Virus record (IMG/VR): IMGVR_UViG_3300013286_000009
Location: 1-64,000 of that record
Strand: one strand, 5' to 3'
DNA length: 64,000 nucleotides
Origin: a virus
Part shown: positions 28,228 to 36,115 of the stretch, piece by piece
Layout of the letters: every line of letters starts with the position of its first letter
Numbering within the stretch: position 1 is the stretch's first letter
Notes under the pieces: model-generated
The model's input: only the letters and a program-made list of their open reading frames with translations
What the model was told of the DNA's origin: nothing
Database searches by the model: none
Position numbers and translations under genes: made by a program

Positions 28228-28831
28228 TTGGTCCTGCCCATATATTAAATGAAATTGCTATGCGATTCTTATCAGATTTATTAACAGTTACTGAATGATT
28301 TAACCAGGATTCAAATAATATAATTTCTCCTTTTACTGGCGTATGATTAACACTGTAAAAATTATAACCGTTATCTTCTTTTTTTAAAGTATTAAAAAAT
28401 ACATCTGTTACTCGCCTAGTTTCTATAGGATTAAAAAATACTATATCACCGCTGTCTTCTGGTACTTGCAAATAATAACAACCGCTTATTAATGCTCCGT
28501 AATGATCATGCCTATTAAAATCAGCACCCGGCGGGTATAACTGTAACCAGGACGTTATATCCAACAAACATTCGCGATCAAACCCTAATAATTCTAAAAA
28601 TTTTCTAGCTTCTGAATTAATTACCTCTATCATAGGAAAATCTTTAATTTTTCCTAAGAAATTTTTATCTGTTTGATAATAAGTTGTTAATAATTGTTTA
28701 GGATCTCGGGATTCTTCAAAGCATTTAGATTCGTCGATGTAGTCGTATACTAATCCTAAAGAATTAGCTACTAATTCTGGATCAACGGTTGTTGTTACTA
28801 TAGGAATTGGAAATATATGATCTATCTTCAT
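28214..28831 (-). CDS. 2OG-Fe(II) oxygenase-like protein, HDH type
   Basis: This 205-residue protein has ADFNRHDHYGALISGCYYL, in which His-Asp-His gives either an HxH or a shifted metal pair. PEDSGDIVFFNPIETRR and EIILFESWLNHSVTVNKS with the distal His follow, and NRIAISFNIWAG carries the Arg. The fold and order match the other HxH-type proteins. The start overlaps the stop of the 28828-29433 gene (ATGA), so translation is coupled. Substrate is unknown. Confidence 0.8.
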   Translation of the reverse strand: MKIDHIFPIPIVTTTVDPELVANSLGLVYDYIDESKCFEESRDPKQLLTTYYQTDKNFLGKIKDFPMIEVINSEARKFLELLGFDRECLLDITSWLQLYPPGADFNRHDHYGALISGCYYLQVPEDSGDIVFFNPIETRRVTDVFFNTLKKEDNGYNFYSVNHTPVKGEIILFESWLNHSVTVNKSDKNRIAISFNIWAGPNGQS

Positions 28832-29433
28832 AATGGTTCTAGATTTATATTTAATATCACCCGTCTACTGGATTGTATAGGATTGCTAGCAGTATGGTAT
28901 TGTAAACCATTTATCCATACAAGTCGATTGGCTTTAGGATGTACTCGGGTGCGGGTGGTAAACTTGTCATATCCAATGCCATTACTACCTGGTACAGGGA
29001 TAAACGTTTGATCAAATATTCTAGTATCACCGTCGCAGTCGTTAAAATAAAATATCAATGTTTCGTGTGGTCGAAAATAATCAACATGTGGTAAGTTATA
29101 ATTTTCTTCTGTATAATTTATTCTAGGATGTTTCATACTGCATCTTGCACGTATCAAATGTCTTTCTGTAAAATTTAAGGTTGCAAGTTTTTTAAAAAAT
29201 GGCATGAATAAATCGTATGTAAAACTTTTTACGTCGTATGTTTTATCATAAATTACATGATTGAATCCATCCGTTTCAACTGCTAATAAATCTTTTACTA
29301 CATTATCTTCAGGAGCCAATGACACATGTTCAGAATAAAACCATGGAAATTTTTCCGATAATACAGCCGCGGCCAATGGTTGAAATTGTTCCGCAGGCAA
29401 AAAATCATCTATTATTTTTAATCGATCTGTCAT
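28828..29433 (-). CDS. 2OG-Fe(II) oxygenase-like protein, HVD type
   Basis: This 201-residue protein has NYNLPHVDYFRPHETLIFYF for the His-Val-Asp pair. DCDGDTRIFDQ follows, then VWINGLQYHTASNPIQSSRR with the distal His and an Arg pair. The opening RLKIIDDFLPAEQF is shared with KIIDDFIPKTYQ of the 29433 gene, so the two are close paralogues. It is second in the operon, starting at the stop of the first gene. It resembles rather general phage oxygenases whose substrates have not been found. Confidence 0.82.
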   Translation of the reverse strand: MTDRLKIIDDFLPAEQFQPLAAAVLSEKFPWFYSEHVSLAPEDNVVKDLLAVETDGFNHVIYDKTYDVKSFTYDLFMPFFKKLATLNFTERHLIRARCSMKHPRINYTEENYNLPHVDYFRPHETLIFYFNDCDGDTRIFDQTFIPVPGSNGIGYDKFTTRTRVHPKANRLVWINGLQYHTASNPIQSSRRVILNINLEPL

Positions 29434-29990
29434 TATATTACATCAAAATTAATAATGCATCTTACATCTTGTAAAGGTTGTTCAGCTGTATGATAGTACT
29501 TACCATTAAAAATAACAGCTCGTCCTTGTTTTGGAGTTATCCTATGTATGATATTGTAATCTTGTACCTTAGCATCAAATTCTTCAATTGCTCCATGGCG
29601 CTGTTTATCCACTATGATAGTATCTCCATCACTGTCTGTTACATAATATAATATTACTAAATGATCATATGTTAAATCTATGTGTAAATTATCAACTTGT
29701 TTTAAATTTTTTGATGGAAATTGCATAAAACTGCGACACTGTACTACATCGTTGTATCTAAAATTTATAGCATCGCATCCAATATATGCTAATGGTGCTA
29801 ACATATTATAAAAACTGCTTACAGTTTCTTTGCGATCTCTGTATAAATGAGCTAGCGCAGGAGTGTGTGTACTGGCCAAATTTCCAAATGTAATATCTGG
29901 AGTGAAATACCAGGGAAATGCAGGACCCATTAGTGTTTGTTTAATCTGTTCTTGATAAGTTTTTGGTATAAAATCGTCTATTATCTTCAT
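29433..29990 (-). CDS. 2OG-Fe(II) oxygenase-like protein, HID type
   Basis: This 185-residue protein has QVDNLHIDLTYDHLVILYYV for His-Ile-Asp. DSDGDTIIVDKQ and GRAVIFNGKYYHTAEQPLQD with the distal His follow, and VRCIINFDVI supplies the Arg. It is the first gene of a four-oxygenase operon (29990 to 27646) whose members overlap by 1 to 14 bases. TATAAATA lies six bases before its ATG. The upstream region to halogenase 3 is 73 bases and divergent. Confidence 0.82.
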   Translation of the reverse strand: MKIIDDFIPKTYQEQIKQTLMGPAFPWYFTPDITFGNLASTHTPALAHLYRDRKETVSSFYNMLAPLAYIGCDAINFRYNDVVQCRSFMQFPSKNLKQVDNLHIDLTYDHLVILYYVTDSDGDTIIVDKQRHGAIEEFDAKVQDYNIIHRITPKQGRAVIFNGKYYHTAEQPLQDVRCIINFDVI

Positions 29991-29996
29991 GTTGGA

Positions 29997-30004
29997 TATT
30001 TATA
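29997..30004 (-). promoter_or_regulatory. Late promoter TATAAATA for the four-oxygenase operon
   Basis: A perfect TATAAATA lies six bases before ATG 29990. It is expected to drive all four genes down to 27646. No Shine-Dalgarno fits between it and the ATG. Confidence 0.6.
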
Positions 30005-30063
30005 GAAATTTTCTACGGTACCAAAAAAAACAATAAGTACTGATAGACGGAGCAATTAAACGA

Positions 30064-31530
30064 ATGAAAGTACAATCATTAACAATAGTAGGCGGAGGTA
30101 CTAGCGGTTGGCTAGCGGCCGCATATCTTTATAAAAATCAACCCGACATAAAAATAACGGTTATTGATAAAGAAGTAGGCACTCCTGTAGGTGTAGGAGA
30201 GGCGACACTGCTGTCATTCCGACCATTCCTAGACGAATGCGGAATACCTATAGAAGAATGGATTGTTCCCTTAGATGCTGGCTATAAATCTGGTATATTG
30301 TTTACTAATTGGCGAGAAGACGGCGATGATATATGGCATCCTTTTCAAAAAGGAAATAGAGAAATCATGGGAGAGATCAAAACTCATGATCTATGGAGCC
30401 GTAACCAACATCTAGATTTCAAAGAATATGCTTTAGATTTTTACTCGTCTTCTATAGATCATAATTCCGTCGATGTTATTAACATTGAAAACTATGCCAG
30501 TCATGTTGACTGTGGGAAATTAGTATTATTTTTACAGGATAGACTTAAAGATAAAATCGATATTATACGTTCAGACGTTGTTAGTGTTGTAAACAACGCT
30601 CAAGGAATTGACTATCTAGAATTAAAAGACGGTTCTAAAATTAAAAGCGATTTGTATGTGGATTGTACCGGGTTTAAGAACGTACTAAGAACACCTGCAA
30701 AAAGAATCAACTTGGAAGATAGACTATTTGTTAATACCGCATTGGCACATCCAGTACAATACCAAGACCGGTCTACTGAATTTAAACCACACGCCGTATG
30801 TGAAGCAGTAGAACATGGCTGGATATGGAAGATCGGTGTTGCCAGTCGTATCGGCACCGGACTAGTGTTTAATCGAAACATAACTACCGTAGAAGATGCT
30901 AAAGATTCTTTTGTTGCACACTGGAGTGATCGTATAAAGAAAGAAAACATTCGTGTAATTGACTGGTCTCCTTTTTACATAGAAGATCAATGGAGTGGCA
31001 ATGTAGTTAATATTGGATTAAGCGCAGGATTTATCGAACCGTTAGAAAGTACAGGCATTGCGCTAATCACTATCGGTATAACACAATTGCATAATGCATT
31101 AAATGAAAGATACTATACTGATATAAATCGAGATTATTATAATCTACAGATGAAAACATTGTTTGAAGATTGCATAGATTTTGTCAGTATGCACTATGCT
31201 AACAATCGCAGGCCTGGAAAATTCTGGGACCATGTGCGTAATACTTTTAAACCTTCGGAAAGAATGTTGCATCAGATAGACGAATTAGCTGATCCTAACA
31301 TAGTAGTACCTCGAAATTCTAAACATAATTATATGTTTGGAGGAAGTAACTGGATGTTGATGCTATATCAACTAGGATATACTTTGGCGCCACGCAATAT
31401 GTCAATCCCAGATGAAGTAGCTCTTGAAAAATTAGTAAAAAACTATAAAGAATATGCTAAGAATAGGCATGTATGGAGCAGGCATCACAGTACAGAAATA
31501 GATAGAATTCACGAGATTAGAAAACTATGA
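30064..31530 (+). CDS. Flavin-dependent tryptophan-type halogenase 3, variant motif
   Basis: This 488-residue halogenase homologue shows GGGTSGW at the FAD site and GVGEAT near 43-48. The catalytic Lys is in DAGYKSGILFTNW (K75), and GLSAGFIEPLESTG lies near 320. The signature reads WIWKIG near 253, with Gly replacing the final Pro. YVDCTGF and HYANNRRPGKFW are typical of the family. GGAG precedes the start at a suitable distance. It heads a three-gene plus-strand operon with the 31527 gene and halogenase 4, joined by an ATGA overlap. Substrate is unknown. Confidence 0.94.
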   Translation: MKVQSLTIVGGGTSGWLAAAYLYKNQPDIKITVIDKEVGTPVGVGEATLLSFRPFLDECGIPIEEWIVPLDAGYKSGILFTNWREDGDDIWHPFQKGNREIMGEIKTHDLWSRNQHLDFKEYALDFYSSSIDHNSVDVINIENYASHVDCGKLVLFLQDRLKDKIDIIRSDVVSVVNNAQGIDYLELKDGSKIKSDLYVDCTGFKNVLRTPAKRINLEDRLFVNTALAHPVQYQDRSTEFKPHAVCEAVEHGWIWKIGVASRIGTGLVFNRNITTVEDAKDSFVAHWSDRIKKENIRVIDWSPFYIEDQWSGNVVNIGLSAGFIEPLESTGIALITIGITQLHNALNERYYTDINRDYYNLQMKTLFEDCIDFVSMHYANNRRPGKFWDHVRNTFKPSERMLHQIDELADPNIVVPRNSKHNYMFGGSNWMLMLYQLGYTLAPRNMSIPDEVALEKLVKNYKEYAKNRHVWSRHHSTEIDRIHEIRKL

Positions 31531-32270
31531 GAGAAATACGTTGGTCGTTTAGCACAAGTTGCGAATGGTTCGTTGATCATGCGTCGTCAATAGAGCATTT
31601 GGTACAGGACTACGATCCTTTTACTAGTCTGACTAAAGATGTTATGGCTGAACGTAAAGGAGCAGTGTTTACCAAATGTCCTGCACATACTGATTTTATC
31701 AAAAATACATTTATCATACGTGCTCCGTTTGATCTTACTATCAATAGCAAGATAGATCCTGTTACTAATGACGGTGAATTGTGGTGCGACAACCTCACAC
31801 AGGAACAATTTAAACAGATAATAGACACTAGATTTTTATTTAATAATGAACGCGGTATTAATCCGTGGCCTATTATTGGCATCGATTGGTTATACTGTTT
31901 TACTTCTGACGTTTCTACTATATTGCAAATAATGCCGGCATTCATGCACAGAAATCAATTTGTAGAAAAAACAATTATGGTTCCCGGGCAGTTTGATATT
32001 AGCAAATGGGTGCGTAATGTAGAAACAGCTTTTGAAGTAAGAGGCAACAACGAACGTATCGAGATAAAGAAAGGTGATGCCATTATGTATGCCAAATTTT
32101 TATGCGATGAACCTGTAAGATTAGTACAAGAATCTATTCCTTGGGAGGAGATGTATGTGTGTAACGAGATAAAAAGTAAAGATCGCAACAGGCCTCTGCA
32201 GAACCGTTACGAAGAATATGCCAAAGTACGTGCGGCAAAGTGTCCATATCCACATGACAAACAAGATTAA
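31527..32270 (+). CDS. Unknown protein co-transcribed with two halogenases
   Basis: This 247-residue soluble protein is not recognised. It begins MREIRWSFSTSCEWFVDHAS. A segment FTKCPAHTDFIKNTFIIRAP is followed by a beta-rich middle, with VPGQFDISKWVRNVETAFEV and a C-terminal IKKGDAIMYAKFLCDEPVRL. The last 40 residues are basic and helical, ending in CPYPHDKQD. No P-loop, oxidoreductase or metal motif is clear. Its start overlaps halogenase 3 (ATGA), and its end overlaps halogenase 4 by 17 bases, so it is translated between them. Plausible roles are a substrate carrier or partner of the halogenases, by context only. Confidence 0.75.
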   Translation: MREIRWSFSTSCEWFVDHASSIEHLVQDYDPFTSLTKDVMAERKGAVFTKCPAHTDFIKNTFIIRAPFDLTINSKIDPVTNDGELWCDNLTQEQFKQIIDTRFLFNNERGINPWPIIGIDWLYCFTSDVSTILQIMPAFMHRNQFVEKTIMVPGQFDISKWVRNVETAFEVRGNNERIEIKKGDAIMYAKFLCDEPVRLVQESIPWEEMYVCNEIKSKDRNRPLQNRYEEYAKVRAAKCPYPHDKQD

Positions 32271-33819
32271 TTCCATTATCGTAGTAGGCGGTGGCAGTGC
32301 AGGCTGGATTACAGCGGCATCATTGATCACACAACTTAAAGATGTCAAGGTAACTGTGATTGAAAGTCCTAACATACCCACTGTAGGTGTGGGAGAAAGC
32401 ACAGTAGGCGGAATACGTGCTTGGTTGCGCATGGTGGGTATAGTAGATCGCGACTTTATGAAAGCTACCGATGCCAGCTACAAGATTGCTATTAAATTCA
32501 ATAATTTCTATGAAAAAGATCAAGGCACTTGGTATTATCCATTTGGTCGACCACTGCTGGAAGATAATTTGCATGGAAGAGATGATTGGTTTATTAAGAA
32601 ATCTCTATACCCAAAAACTCCTAGTCACGATTATGTAGACTGCTATTATCCGCAAATGGCACTGGTTAATTCTAATAAGATCATGATGAACAACGGTGAC
32701 CTTGATAATTTTAATTTTTATAACGACACTGCTTTTCATTTTGATGCGGCTAAACTAGGTATTTGGTTGCGAGATCATCACTGTAAACCTAAAGGTGTAA
32801 GTCACATACCTGCTGAAGTACAAGAAATAAAAGTAGATGAAACCGGTATACAATATCTCACATTAGATAGCGGTGCAAATATATCTGCTGACTTGTATAT
32901 AGACTGTACTGGATTTAAAAGTTTGCTGTTGGGAGAGGCATTGGCAGAACCATTCGTAAGTTACGAACATTTGCTACCTAACAATCGTGCTTGGGCTACT
33001 AGAATTCCTTATACCGATAAAGAAACACAACTGACCAATGTAACTGAATGCACTGCAACGGATAACGGTTGGGTATGGAACATACCTTTATGGAGTCGTA
33101 TTGGAACTGGCTATGTTTACAGTGACAAATATCTTACTCCTGAACAGGCAAAAAATGATTTTATTAACTATTTGTCAGCACAAGGACATCCCGTAGAAGA
33201 TCTAGAATTCCGTGATATTAAGATGCGTGTGGGTAAACATAAGAGACTATGGGTTAAAAATTGTGTAGCTCTGGGTCTTAGTGCGGCATTTATAGAACCT
33301 TTAGAATCAACAGGATTATTAACTACACATGATTTTGCTAGATCATTATGCGATATGTTGGTAAGAGATTCAATTAGCCAATGGGATAGAGATGAGTTCA
33401 ATCTTAAATGCGAAGATGAATTTAATTACTGGGCTCAATTTGTTTCCATGCATTACGCTCTAAGCCAAAGAAATGACAGTAAATATTGGCAAGATATTAA
33501 TAATAAATCCTATCTGGATTTAATGCCTGCTGTTAATAGACTAGGAACACAAAGTCTATATCATCATTCTATCTATTCAAAAAACTTTAATAAATTTTTT
33601 CAAGACGATGACGGAGTTAATTGTTTGGCAGCTGGAATGAATTGGAATCCCCAAACATCTGTAAATCTCAATACTATATTTGCTGTTGGTACTGATTTAC
33701 ACGAAGATTTTAGTCTAATGGTTGATAAATTAGAAGACAGAAAAGAAAGATGGAAAAGGGCTGTAGCAACAGCCCCTAGTCTTTATCAATATCTAAAAGA
33801 TAATTTTTATAAAGATTAA
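32254..33819 (+). CDS. Flavin-dependent tryptophan-type halogenase 4
   Basis: This halogenase has 521 residues from MTNKINSIIVV. A start 36 bases upstream would add a tail unlike the family, where the FAD motif lies within the first dozen residues. Motifs are GGGSAGW, GVGESTVGG near 45-53, the catalytic Lys in DASYKIAIKFNNF (K77), WVWNIP near 273, and GLSAAFIEPLEST near 340. All are intact. It overlaps the 31527 gene by 17 bases. Its stop overlaps the stop region of the first glycine-rich fibre gene by four bases on the opposite strand. Confidence 0.94.
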   Translation: MTNKINSIIVVGGGSAGWITAASLITQLKDVKVTVIESPNIPTVGVGESTVGGIRAWLRMVGIVDRDFMKATDASYKIAIKFNNFYEKDQGTWYYPFGRPLLEDNLHGRDDWFIKKSLYPKTPSHDYVDCYYPQMALVNSNKIMMNNGDLDNFNFYNDTAFHFDAAKLGIWLRDHHCKPKGVSHIPAEVQEIKVDETGIQYLTLDSGANISADLYIDCTGFKSLLLGEALAEPFVSYEHLLPNNRAWATRIPYTDKETQLTNVTECTATDNGWVWNIPLWSRIGTGYVYSDKYLTPEQAKNDFINYLSAQGHPVEDLEFRDIKMRVGKHKRLWVKNCVALGLSAAFIEPLESTGLLTTHDFARSLCDMLVRDSISQWDRDEFNLKCEDEFNYWAQFVSMHYALSQRNDSKYWQDINNKSYLDLMPAVNRLGTQSLYHHSIYSKNFNKFFQDDDGVNCLAAGMNWNPQTSVNLNTIFAVGTDLHEDFSLMVDKLEDRKERWKRAVATAPSLYQYLKDNFYKD

Positions 33820-34961
33820 TATCTTACAACAACAATACCAGAACCACCGTCTGCACCATGCTGTCCACCACCGGCACCGCCACCTGTATTTGCGCCGCCG
33901 TGGCCGCCACGTGCTGTAGGTTGTGCATCTTGGCCTTGGGTAAGAGCCATTCCGCCGCCTTGGCTAAGTTTAATAGTTCCTCCGTATGGCCCGCCATGAT
34001 GATGTCCGCCACCGCCGCCACCACCAATGCCACCATCGCTAAATCCCCAGCCTAAATGGCCACCTCCGCCACCTCCGCCACCATAGTATATTGAGGCACC
34101 GCTACCGAGGATATCGCTCGCACGGCCTGCGCCGCCTATAATCATATTATTACGAAAACTACCACGGTATGCTTGACGTCCGTCAGGAGCACTTGCTCCA
34201 GGGCCGCCTGCACCGCCGCCACCTCCGCCTTGGTGAGTATTTTCGGTGTCGACATTGTATCTAAGGCCAGAACCTCCAGGATATCCTAATCCTACAGTTC
34301 CGTATCCACCATATGATCGCTGTCTACTGCCGCTAGTATCTGTATTTGAGCCGCCGCCACCGGATGCACTACTGCGGCCGCCGGTTGATCCGTTGTCCAT
34401 CGATCCGTTACTGCCGCCAGCCCAGGATCCACCGCCACCTCCGCCTGTGGCGGTTATGGATCCAAACACACTTGATCCTCCAGTTGGCCCTGCGACGTTA
34501 GGAGTACGGCCGCCGCCACCGCCGCCTACTGTAACACTAACACCAACGCCAGCACTAACCGGATAACTACGATTAAAGCTAACGCCACCCCCGCCACCCC
34601 CGGCAGCCCAATCGTATCCGCTTGAACCACCTCCGCCAACTACTAGCACTTGAACATTGCCGGTAAATGTTGGTGTAAATGTTGCAGATGTAACTGAGGT
34701 AAACATGTGAATAATAGCACCGTGAGCATAATATATGCTATCACCGCCTGTACCCACTAGACCCGGACTATAACCTGTTACTGGTCTCCAAGCACTACCG
34801 TCATAAAATTCTAAAGTTCCTGAAGAATTTCCTGCGGCATTATAGTTATTATTAGTAGTATTATATCTTAACTTTGCTAATCCCGTTGATGTACTAACTG
34901 TCTGATTAGGCAGTTTAATATTGTCTGATCCGTTGATTGTGGTATTTTTAAGGGTTGCCAT
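33816..34961 (-). CDS. Glycine-rich tail fibre/adhesin protein 1
   Basis: This 381-residue protein has a fibre-type N-terminal part. It carries LEFYDGSAWRPVTGYSPG, then FTPTFTGNVQVLVVGGGG leading into some 250 residues of very Gly-rich sequence (runs of five to eight Gly). It ends GGSGIVVVRY. The VLVVGGGG...GIV(V/I)(V/I)RY frame is the glycine-rich domain seen in phage and bacterial surface proteins, possibly packing as polyglycine-II sheets like some T4-like adhesins. It is the last gene of the long fibre operon and meets halogenase 4. GGAG precedes its ATG. It probably binds receptors. Confidence 0.82.
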   Translation of the reverse strand: MATLKNTTINGSDNIKLPNQTVSTSTGLAKLRYNTTNNNYNAAGNSSGTLEFYDGSAWRPVTGYSPGLVGTGGDSIYYAHGAIIHMFTSVTSATFTPTFTGNVQVLVVGGGGSSGYDWAAGGGGGGVSFNRSYPVSAGVGVSVTVGGGGGGRTPNVAGPTGGSSVFGSITATGGGGGGSWAGGSNGSMDNGSTGGRSSASGGGGSNTDTSGSRQRSYGGYGTVGLGYPGGSGLRYNVDTENTHQGGGGGGAGGPGASAPDGRQAYRGSFRNNMIIGGAGRASDILGSGASIYYGGGGGGGGHLGWGFSDGGIGGGGGGGHHHGGPYGGTIKLSQGGGMALTQGQDAQPTARGGHGGANTGGGAGGGQHGADGGSGIVVVRY

Positions 34962-34972
34962 CTATCGCTCCA

Positions 34973-36112
34973 TTAGTATCTGATAATAACAATGCCACTG
35001 CCGCCATTGCCTGCTTGCCCGTATGAGCCACCACCACCACCGCCTGTATTATCTCCGGCACTGCCGCCAACATAATGACTAGACCCTTGTCCGCCATTAT
35101 TAATAGAATAGCCACCGCCTACTGATGTTCCTGTATGCTGTGTACCAGGATATCGAGGGCCGCCATGATATTGGGCGCCGCTACCACCACCACCAATACC
35201 ACCACTTGGACACATTGTGCTGTTACCATGGTGTACAGCGCCACCGCCACCACCACCCCAGTACTGTATGTAACCCATGACATCACTGGCTGCGCCTGCG
35301 CCGCCATTTTGTGCTAATCCTTGGTGGCAATCGTCCTCCATACTCCAACCAGGTTCGGCAGCTCCGCCGCCTCCGCCTGCATGGTGACTATCTTCACCTT
35401 GACGATTATATCTCATTCCGCTTCCGCCTGGAAATCCTTGGCCGCTTACACCGCGTCCGCCCAAATTTGTGTTACGACTGTCGTTTGGACCAGTATGGCT
35501 ATTTGATCCGTTGCCTTGTGATGCAGGACAACCGCCGCCGCCTGAACCGCCTGGTCGTGCGGCATATCCGTCCCAAGATCCGCCACCACCACCGCCGTAT
35601 GCGGTAATTGATCCAAATGTTGTGTTGGCTCCTGGATTTGAACTTTGCGCATAGGCAGGGGGTGAAGGCTGTGTACCGGCTACGTTTAGCGGAATTCCTG
35701 AACCTTGACTTACTGGATATGCTCTGTTGTAAACGAATCCTCCAGCGCCTCCGCCACCGCCTAGATGTCCTCCGCCTGAGCCACCGCCACCAATTACTAA
35801 AACTTCTACGGTTCCTGAAAATGCAGGTGTAAATGTTGCGGCGCCTGATGCAGTAAACATGTGTACTACACCGGGTGCTCGATTTGAATTATTTGGAGCA
35901 CTGTATATCAAAGTGCCGCCTGTACCTATAGAACCTTTGCTGATACCAGTAATAGGTCTCCAACCAGTAGAATCATAAAATTCCATCAAATTGTTAGCAG
36001 TATTTAATCTTAACATACCTGCTGTTGGACTACCGTTTCTACTAGCAGTTGCTCCTGTTGGTAAATCTAAATATCCAGTATCACTGATTGTTGTGCTTTG
36101 TAAAGTTGCCAT
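34973..36112 (-). CDS. Glycine-rich tail fibre/adhesin protein 2
   Basis: This 379-residue paralogue of the proteins at 33816 and 36116 has the same order: LMEFYDSTGWRPITGISKG, FTPAFSGTVEVLVIGGGG, a long Gly-rich part and GGSGIVIIRY. The Gly-rich loops differ from those of its neighbours in composition (for example Ser/Asn/Asp/His-rich turns), as expected for variable receptor-contact loops. It is separated from its neighbours by 11 and 3 bases. A tail-fibre tip role is inferred. Confidence 0.82.
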   Translation of the reverse strand: MATLQSTTISDTGYLDLPTGATASRNGSPTAGMLRLNTANNLMEFYDSTGWRPITGISKGSIGTGGTLIYSAPNNSNRAPGVVHMFTASGAATFTPAFSGTVEVLVIGGGGSGGGHLGGGGGAGGFVYNRAYPVSQGSGIPLNVAGTQPSPPAYAQSSNPGANTTFGSITAYGGGGGGSWDGYAARPGGSGGGGCPASQGNGSNSHTGPNDSRNTNLGGRGVSGQGFPGGSGMRYNRQGEDSHHAGGGGGAAEPGWSMEDDCHQGLAQNGGAGAASDVMGYIQYWGGGGGGAVHHGNSTMCPSGGIGGGGSGAQYHGGPRYPGTQHTGTSVGGGYSINNGGQGSSHYVGGSAGDNTGGGGGGSYGQAGNGGSGIVIIRY

Positions 36113-36115
36113 TGA

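Noticed and set aside
32218-32253. Upstream ATG for halogenase 4
   Set aside because: It adds twelve residues unlike the family; the FAD motif is correctly placed from ATG 32254.
34246-34566. Pro-rich plus-strand frame opposite the glycine-rich gene
   Set aside because: It is the reverse-strand shadow of Gly codons (GGN read as NCC Pro).
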